Positions 58,675 through 64,000 of a stretch of DNA of 64,000 nt are shown here, in pieces; position 1 is the stretch's first letter, and every line of letters begins with the position of its first letter. Under the pieces are notes generated by a model. The model saw nothing but the letters and a program-made list of their open reading frames with translations. It was not told where the DNA came from and searched no databases. Source of the stretch: Rubrobacter indicoceani (GTDB taxonomy: Bacteria; Actinomycetota; Rubrobacteria; Rubrobacterales; Rubrobacteraceae). The stretch covers positions 2,170,001 through 2,234,000 of the forward strand of contig NZ_CP031115.1 of assembly GCF_003568865.1 (NCBI RefSeq), in the 5' to 3' direction. A program made the translations under genes and the position numbers.

Positions 58675-59623
58675 GGTGCGAGAAGAGCTTCGATATGTAC
58701 GTTGCAACCCCGTCCTTGTAGACATCGCCCGTAACAGCGTCGGCGGCCTCCCGGACGGCGGGGCTTATGCCCCCGACGGCGACCCCGTGTCCGACAAAGC
58801 GGAGTAGGTCTATGTCGTTCTCGCCGTCCCCGAAAGCTATGACCTTCTCCGGCGGCACGCCCCAGCCATCGAGAAGCCGCGCAAGGGCGTAGGACTTCTT
58901 TCCCCGCGTGCCGCCGACCTCGACGTAGTGCGGGAGGCTGCGGGTAACGAAGAGGCGGCCCGAGAACTCCCTCTGCAGCGGGACAAGCCACCCTTCCACG
59001 CTGGCGGGCGGGGCGACGAGGGTTACCTTGATCGGGATCTCCCCGTTTTTCAGGGACCGTTCTGCAAGCCAGTCGGCGGGTGAGGCGACAACCTCTATTT
59101 CGTCGCTCATGACGACCTGTTTGACATCGGCCTCTTCCACGAGGTTGCCGGAGGAGATAAGCCAGCCGTCCCCGAGGATGCGGGTCATTATGCCGCGCCT
59201 CTCGGCCCAGCGCAGAACGGCGAGGGCGTCTTCGGGGTCCATCGTGTTCTTCAGGAGGGTCTCGCCGGAGGTGGAGCGCACCATCGCTCCACCGTAGCAG
59301 ATAAGCGGTTCATCGACCTCGAAACCGAGCCTCGCGGCGTGCTTGGCCGCCCCCTCGTGCCGGCGCCCGGTAGCGAGCACCACCCGCACGCCCGAAGCGC
59401 GCAGCCGGTTCAGGGCCGAGAGCGTTTCGTCCGTTATAACGCCTTCGTAGCGCATCAGGGTGCCGTCGAGATCGAAAACGGCTACCCTGTAGGGAAACGG
59501 CCGTCTGCCTTCTCCGTCCGGGGCTTCACCCCGAACCGGACCAGAGAATTCCGCCAAAGCTCCCCTTTCGTTCCCGGCCGTGCTGGCCGGGGGGTTCCCG
59601 TTTAAACGCCGGGATACTACCAT
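58667..59623 (-). CDS. Cof-type HAD phosphatase
   Basis: 318 residues. Motif I is VAVFDLDGTLMRYEG, motif II VVLATGRRHEGAA, and motif III/IV is KVIAFGDGENDIDLL after a Lys (KKSYALARLL), the Cof/IIB HAD order with a large cap domain. It probably hydrolyses a sugar phosphate or flavin nucleotide. The first 40 residues look non-essential and the start may be later; no ribosome site is clear, so ATG 59623 is provisional. It is coupled to the glycosylase gene. Confidence 0.8.
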   Translation of the reverse strand: MVVSRRLNGNPPASTAGNERGALAEFSGPVRGEAPDGEGRRPFPYRVAVFDLDGTLMRYEGVITDETLSALNRLRASGVRVVLATGRRHEGAAKHAARLGFEVDEPLICYGGAMVRSTSGETLLKNTMDPEDALAVLRWAERRGIMTRILGDGWLISSGNLVEEADVKQVVMSDEIEVVASPADWLAERSLKNGEIPIKVTLVAPPASVEGWLVPLQREFSGRLFVTRSLPHYVEVGGTRGKKSYALARLLDGWGVPPEKVIAFGDGENDIDLLRFVGHGVAVGGISPAVREAADAVTGDVYKDGVATYISKLFSHRA

Positions 59624-59671
59624 GCGGCCCCGGGTAGAGCCCGTAACGGGCCCGGGGGCGGGTCAGAGGCG

Positions 59672-60091
59672 TTAGCGCCTCGGGTGACCTTCCGGCAAGC
59701 GGGGGTTCCGTGCCTGGCGAAGAAAGACCCGCCGGACGAGCCGCTTGACGGCGGCCTCGCGGCGGGGCAGCCGGTCGGGGAGGTACTCATCGCAGAGGGC
59801 CTTTGCGCTCGCGAGGTGTCCGGCGGCGGCGTCGGACGGGCCGATTCCCTCGGGCGGAAGCGGGATGCAGCCGAGGCTGCGCTCTATTGCATCCTGCGCC
59901 CGGCGGAGGTCGCGACGCGTCCCGGGGTGAAGCTCCGGACCTTCAAGGAAAAGGAAATACCGGATGTGATCGTGTACGCGAACCAGGGTATGACTGTAAC
60001 GTGAACGCCCGCGAAAGCTGCCCCGCTCGACAAGCTTCTCGGGGGCGGCGCGCGCCCCACCGAAGATACGCTTGTAGATCCCGGATGCCAT
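59672..60091 (-). CDS. Hypothetical basic protein
   Basis: 139 residues, Arg-rich, soluble, probably helical (RRDLRRAQDAIERSLG, AAVKRLVRRVFLRQARN). I do not recognise a family. ATG 60091 is preceded by TATTTT six bases upstream, in keeping with a leaderless start; ATG 60106 would add five residues. It is divergent from gluQ. Codon use looks coding but confidence is moderate. Confidence 0.5.
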   Translation of the reverse strand: MASGIYKRIFGGARAAPEKLVERGSFRGRSRYSHTLVRVHDHIRYFLFLEGPELHPGTRRDLRRAQDAIERSLGCIPLPPEGIGPSDAAAGHLASAKALCDEYLPDRLPRREAAVKRLVRRVFLRQARNPRLPEGHPRR

Positions 60092-60201
60092 ACCTCTAAA
60101 ATACACTTCGGGGAGCGATCCCCCTGCGAACCGGTTCGCAGAAAGGAGCCGAAAACGAAACGCCTCATCCCGAAACGAACATCAAAGCCGGGAGACACCC
60201 G

Positions 60202-61134
60202 GTGAGCGAGACCGGGCGGTTCGCCCCGAGCCCGACGGGCGAGTTGCACCTCGGCAACCTGAGAACGGCCCTTCTTGCGTGGCTTTTTGCCCGCTCCGAG
60301 GGCGGTCGCTTTCTTGTGCGCCTCGAAGACCTCGACGCCTCCCGCGTCCGGCCCGGCGTCGCCGAGTCGCAGCTGGAAGACCTGCGCCTGCTCGGCCTTG
60401 ACTGGGACGGCGGGGTCGTCCGGCAGACCGAAAGAACGGACCTCTACGAAACCGCGCTTCAAAGGCTTTGGACAGCGGGGTTGATCTACCCCTGCTACTG
60501 TACTCGCGCCGAAGTCCGGGCGGAGGTCGCGGCCTCGGCTTCGGCCCCGCACGGCCCGTCGGGCGGTTTTGCGTACCCCGGAACCTGTCGCAACCTCACC
60601 AGAACCCGGCGCGCCGAGCGGGAAGCCGCCGGGAGGCGACCGGCCCTGCGCCTGAACGTCCACGATGCCCCGGAAGAGACCGTAGTCGCCTTCCGGGATG
60701 AGTTGCTCGGGGAGGTGAAGGGTTCCGTGGACGACTTCGTGGTGCGGCGGGGCGACGGCTCGCACTCCTACCAGCTCGCGGTCGTCGTGGACGATGCGGA
60801 GCAGGGCGTAACGCAGGTCGTGCGCGGCGCGGACCTCGCGTCCTCGACGCCGCGGCAGATCCTTCTGTCAAAGCTTCTCGGGCTGCCCGTTCCCCGGTAC
60901 GCCCACGTCCCGCTTGTCCTCGGTCCCGATGGCAGACGCCTCGCCAAGCGAGACGGTCCGGTCAGCCTGGGGGATCACCTGCAGTTCGGTCGCACCCCCG
61001 AAGACATCCTCCGCTGGATGGCCCGTTCGCTCGGCCTCCCGGCCGACGGGGGCGAGTTGCCCGAGAGCCTCCTGAAAAACTTCGCCCCGGCCCGACTCCC
61101 GACCGAACCGACCACCTGCAAGGCTCCGGCCTGA
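60202..61134 (+). CDS. gluQ: Glutamyl-Q tRNA(Asp) synthetase
   Basis: 310 residues, the length of a truncated GluRS without anticodon-binding domain. The first motif is GRFAPSPTGELHLGNLRTALLAW, the Glu-binding LVRLEDLD follows, a zinc-type CYCTRAEV...YPGTCR is in place, and RRLAKRDGPVSLG is the KMSKS equivalent. It attaches glutamate to queuosine-34 of tRNA-Asp. GTG 60202 follows GGGAG. Confidence 0.9.
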   Translation: MSETGRFAPSPTGELHLGNLRTALLAWLFARSEGGRFLVRLEDLDASRVRPGVAESQLEDLRLLGLDWDGGVVRQTERTDLYETALQRLWTAGLIYPCYCTRAEVRAEVAASASAPHGPSGGFAYPGTCRNLTRTRRAEREAAGRRPALRLNVHDAPEETVVAFRDELLGEVKGSVDDFVVRRGDGSHSYQLAVVVDDAEQGVTQVVRGADLASSTPRQILLSKLLGLPVPRYAHVPLVLGPDGRRLAKRDGPVSLGDHLQFGRTPEDILRWMARSLGLPADGGELPESLLKNFAPARLPTEPTTCKAPA

Positions 61135-61135
61135 G

Positions 61136-61711
61136 TCAGGCCGAAATCAGGGCAAAGGCGGCGGCGGTGCAAAGGCCGCCGATGGCGAGGCCGAGCAGCA
61201 GTTCGGGGTTGGAGTGGCGTCTTAGCCTGTAGCGGGCCCACCAGACCGGAACCGCCAGCGTCGCCGCCAGAAGCCCCCACCCGGCGCCGAAGACAGACCC
61301 GATGCAGACCGCCGTGCCGGCGACGCCGGCGACGTGAAGCGAGGGGTTTGTAAAAGGTGTAAACCCGGCCAGAAGCAGGGTGGAGCCCGCAAAAGCCAGC
61401 AGCATCGCCCGGAGTTCCTCCGGCCCGCCGAGCACCGTAACCAGCACGAAAGCAAAGACGTACAGCCCGGCGACGACCCTCAGAGGTCCGACGCGCTCGG
61501 CCCGGGAGATACGCCTGGGATCCCCGACGCGCCCCGACCGGTGGAGCGCAAACAGATACGCCAGCGACAACCCGCTCGTCAGAAAAACGCAGAGCGCGGC
61601 CCACAGAAGCCCACCCCGGCCCCCTACCGCAAAGCCGACCACAAAGAACAGCACGACCGCCACCTGCGGCAGCCTCGTAACGTCCGAAACGACCTCCGCC
61701 GTCCGGCTCAC
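61136..61711 (-). CDS. PAP2-like membrane protein
   Basis: 191 residues, about five membrane helices. NPSLHVAGVAG and ARYRLRRHSNPELLLG resemble the second and third motifs of PAP2 phosphatases (xSxH and Rx5H), but the first motif (KxxxxxxRP) is not obvious, so activity on a polyprenyl or lipid phosphate is uncertain. GTG 61711 follows AAGG; the longer frame to ATG 61786 would run into the divergent nif3 start. Stop codon is next to that of gluQ. Confidence 0.65.
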   Translation of the reverse strand: MSRTAEVVSDVTRLPQVAVVLFFVVGFAVGGRGGLLWAALCVFLTSGLSLAYLFALHRSGRVGDPRRISRAERVGPLRVVAGLYVFAFVLVTVLGGPEELRAMLLAFAGSTLLLAGFTPFTNPSLHVAGVAGTAVCIGSVFGAGWGLLAATLAVPVWWARYRLRRHSNPELLLGLAIGGLCTAAAFALISA

Positions 61712-61784
61712 CGGGGAACCTTTGAAAAAGACGCCTTCTCGAAGTCGGGGAAATCCAAAGCCCGGCGATTGTACAATAGTTTGC

Positions 61785-62870
61785 ATGACGACTTACGCAA
61801 AGGAGATCATCTCCGAAATAGAATCTCTCGCCCCGCCCGAGCTTGCCGAGAACTGGGACAACTCCGGCCTTCAGGTCGGTAATCGGGACACCGCGGTGAG
61901 CAAAGTCCTTGTCGCCCTGACCCCGCTTCCGGAGGTTTTCGACGAGGCGGAGGAGTCGGGGGCGAACTTCCTGTTCTTTCACCATCCGCTTGTCTTCGGC
62001 GGCCTCGAATCGGTGGATACGGCGGCCTACCCCGGGGACCTCATCGCCCGAGCCGTCAGGAGCGACCTCACGGTCTACGCCGCGCACACGAGCTATGACG
62101 CCGCCCCGAACGGGGTCTCCGTCGCGCTCGCGGATGCCCTCGGGCTTGTCGGTGAGAGGGAGGTCGTCGGCCCGGCGGGTTCCGTCGTGAAGCTCGTGGT
62201 GTTCGTTCCGGTGGACTACACCGAGGCCGTGGCCGGTGCTCTGGCCGGGGCCGGGGCGGGTGAGATCGGAGCCTACACCCGCTGTACTTTTCGGACCTCC
62301 GGAACGGGCACCTTCCTTCCCGGCGACGCGGCGAACCCCTACGTCGGGGAGCACGGCGAACTCGAGTACGCCGACGAGGTCCGCCTTGAAACGGTTGTCC
62401 CGGCGCATCTGGCGGGGCGGGCCGCAGACGCCGCCATCGCAGCTCACCCCTACGAAGAGGTCGCCCACGACCTGTACCCGGTCACCGGGACGCCGCCGGG
62501 CTGCGGCTACGGTCGGACGGGGGTCCTGCCGCGGCCGATGACGCCGGACGAACTCACCTCACACGTCTCCGACAGGCTCGGCTTCCCGGCGCGGCTGGTC
62601 GCTGACCCGAAGCCGGAGCGAAAGATAGAGCGGGTAGCCGTTCTCGGTGGTTCGGGGGGGTCTTTTCTGGGAAAGGTCGCCGCCTCCGGCGCAGAAGCCT
62701 ACATAAGCGGGGACCTCGACTACCACGACGCACTCCGCGCCGGGTCGCTCGGCCTCACCGCCATAGACGCCGGACATGCCGCCACCGAACTGCCCGCGCT
62801 TGCTCCGTTTGCCGAACGCCTCTCGGGGCGCGTCGCCGTACCCGTCGAGATCAGCCGCGTTCGGCGCTAG
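61785..62870 (+). CDS. Nif3-like dinuclear metal center protein
   Basis: 361 residues. The N-terminal ELAENWDNSGLQVGN, the metal-binding FFHHPLVFGG and the C-terminal SGDLDYHDALRAGSLGLTAIDAGHAATE are the NIF3 family landmarks; the middle holds the PII-like insertion (KLVVFVPVDYTEAV...). A GTP cyclohydrolase 1 type 2/NIF3 homologue of unknown role. There is no ribosome site; TACAAT ends seven bases before ATG 61785, so it is likely leaderless. Confidence 0.88.
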   Translation: MTTYAKEIISEIESLAPPELAENWDNSGLQVGNRDTAVSKVLVALTPLPEVFDEAEESGANFLFFHHPLVFGGLESVDTAAYPGDLIARAVRSDLTVYAAHTSYDAAPNGVSVALADALGLVGEREVVGPAGSVVKLVVFVPVDYTEAVAGALAGAGAGEIGAYTRCTFRTSGTGTFLPGDAANPYVGEHGELEYADEVRLETVVPAHLAGRAADAAIAAHPYEEVAHDLYPVTGTPPGCGYGRTGVLPRPMTPDELTSHVSDRLGFPARLVADPKPERKIERVAVLGGSGGSFLGKVAASGAEAYISGDLDYHDALRAGSLGLTAIDAGHAATELPALAPFAERLSGRVAVPVEISRVRR

Positions 62871-62912
62871 AGAAGCGACCCCGGGGGGAACCGGGTACGC
62901 ACCGGCAGGCGG

Positions 62913-63887
62913 CTACAGAGCCTCGCCCCGGATGTGCCGCTCCAGCCTGTCCCCTGTCGGAAGAGGTTCCATGGCCCCCAGGCCGGTGCAGGCTATGGCC
63001 CCGGCGGTCGTGCCGTAGCGGACGGCCTCCCGGACAAGGGTCTCGTCGGTGAGGTCGCCCCCGGCAAGCTTCACGAGAGTCGCGGCGAGAAAGGCGTCCC
63101 CCGCGCCCGTCGCGTCCACGACCCTGACCTCGACAGACGGAATCCTGCCCCGAAAGCCTTCTGTCGCGTAGAAAGCCCCGTCCGGCCCGAGGCTCACCAG
63201 AACAAGCGACGCCCCGCGCTCGAGAAGCACATCGGCGGCCTCGTCCGGGTCGGTGACGCGGAGCAGCGGCAGGAGTTCGTCGTCGCTCAGCTTCACCACG
63301 CTCGCAAGGTCCAGAAACGGTTCGACGGCCTCTCTGGCGGTGGCGTCGTCGGACCACAGATGGGCCCGGTAGTTCACGTCGAAGGCAAACGGGACGCCGG
63401 ACTCCCCGGCAAGCTCGGCCAGGCTCCGGGCGGCGGAGCGGGCCGGTTCCGTCAGAAGCGGGATGCTCCCGAAGTTGATAAAAGAGGCGTCTGCAAGGGC
63501 GTCTGAAAGAACATCCCCGGGGGTGAAGAGCTCGTCCGCGGCGGGCTTGGAGCGATAGAAAGTAAATTCGCGGTCGCCGTCGGGGAGGATCTCGACAAAG
63601 GCCAGCGAGGTTCTCGTGGGGGCCTTCTGACGTACGATGCTCTGCACCTCTACGCCTTCGGCGGCGAGGGCCTTCAGGACAAACTCCCCGAAAAGGTCGT
63701 CCCCGACCGACCCGATAAAGGCCGCCCCGGCCCCGAGCCGGGCCGCCGCGACCGCCACGTTCGCCGGGGCGCCGCCGGGCCGGGCGGTCATTGAAAGTTC
63801 GACCTCCGAGTCGGAGGGGTCGCGGTAGATATCCGCCACGACCTCCCCGAAAGCAACTATCCTCGCCGCTTCGCTGCGCTCTGCCAT
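62913..63887 (-). CDS. PfkB-family sugar kinase, fructokinase-like
   Basis: 324 residues. The PfkB signatures are clear: GGAPANVAVAAARLGAGAAFIGSVGDDLFG at 38-67 and the ATP/catalytic DATGAGDAFLAATLVKL near 255 with the catalytic Asp. Similar proteins phosphorylate fructose or related sugars. AAAGGTG precedes ATG 63887. No sugar transporter is adjacent within the window. The remaining 113 bases to the window end hold probable promoter DNA and no gene I can identify. Confidence 0.88.
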   Translation of the reverse strand: MAERSEAARIVAFGEVVADIYRDPSDSEVELSMTARPGGAPANVAVAAARLGAGAAFIGSVGDDLFGEFVLKALAAEGVEVQSIVRQKAPTRTSLAFVEILPDGDREFTFYRSKPAADELFTPGDVLSDALADASFINFGSIPLLTEPARSAARSLAELAGESGVPFAFDVNYRAHLWSDDATAREAVEPFLDLASVVKLSDDELLPLLRVTDPDEAADVLLERGASLVLVSLGPDGAFYATEGFRGRIPSVEVRVVDATGAGDAFLAATLVKLAGGDLTDETLVREAVRYGTTAGAIACTGLGAMEPLPTGDRLERHIRGEAL

Positions 63888-64000
63888 TTCTTCACCTTTC
63901 TGGATGGCGGACCCCGCCTGTGATCCGTAGAAAGAGTTTATTACAGTGGTTCCCGTCGTCGCCGACCACCGGCGCCGGCGCTTGCCCGGCGTGCAGCCCG

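Noticed and set aside
1-64000. tRNA or rRNA genes
   Set aside because: I looked through the intergenic gaps and saw no cloverleaf with a GTTCGAATC-like T arm and no rRNA sequence; a covariance search was not possible.

Overview
The window is high-GC DNA from an actinobacterium. The mix of families (a Bacillus-type pha regulator and reductase, an acoABCX acetoin dehydrogenase, a long type-2-like isoleucyl-tRNA synthetase, many zinc or SDR dehydrogenases, class D/E-like sortase) looks most like Rubrobacter; this genus call is an inference, not something proved here. Coding density is high, genes often overlap by GTGA/TTGA, and starts are a mix of ATG, GTG and TTG. I see no tRNA, rRNA, CRISPR array, insertion sequence or prophage. 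Layout: 0-3.6 kb is a polyhydroxyalkanoate (PHA) locus: two phasin-like genes and a PhaQ-type PadR repressor, divergent from an acetoacetyl-CoA reductase (phaB) and a second SDR. 3.6-12.1 kb holds a carboxymuconolactone decarboxylase-like gene with an in-frame UGA (selenoprotein candidate), a VOC dioxygenase, a DoxX/HxlR pair, several dehydrogenases, a CoA transferase, and a 2,3-butanediol dehydrogenase divergent from an acetoin reductase-like SDR. 12.2-17.3 kb is a thiamin locus with two TPP riboswitches: tenI/thiE, a fused thiS-thiG, thiO, a JAMM peptidase, and two tenA genes. 17.4-21.7 kb is the TPP-dependent acetoin dehydrogenase operon acoABCX. 21.8-38.8 kb is mixed metabolism (PRC-barrel, MOSC, GH15-like lipoprotein, MFS, FAD oxidoreductase, acyl-CoA dehydrogenase, phosphotriesterase-like protein, two methyltransferases, S9 peptidase) and includes the PHA synthase phaC at 31.8 kb. 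38.8-48.1 kb, mostly on the minus strand, holds an ECF sigma/anti-sigma pair, an LPDTG surface protein with a sortase, an incomplete oligopeptide ABC transporter (no ATPases here), and a membrane-anchored molybdopterin oxidoreductase. 48.2-49.35 kb is decayed DNA with a response-regulator/histidine-kinase deletion remnant. 49.4-52.9 kb is ileS behind a T-box leader. 53-64 kb holds small hypothetical proteins, a DUF2079 membrane protein, Fpg/Nei glycosylase, HAD phosphatase, GluQRS, Nif3 and a PfkB sugar kinase. How they work together: phaB, the phasins and phaC form a split PHA system that appears to share an operator (TGTAAAATGCAC) between the phaQ and phaC promoters 30 kb apart. Butanediol/acetoin dehydrogenases and acoABCX form a catabolic module whose two plus-strand promoters carry identical boxes (CCTTGACGCG, 17-bp spacer, TATCTT); the thiamin genes lying between them make the cofactor the AcoAB enzyme needs. 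The strongest novelties are: the CNY-UGA-QSH CMD gene with a bacterial SECIS-like hairpin; the PhaC with Ser in place of the nucleophilic Cys; the ThiS-ThiG fusion beside a JAMM peptidase that could cut it; and the PHA operator. I had no tools: all family assignments are by eye.
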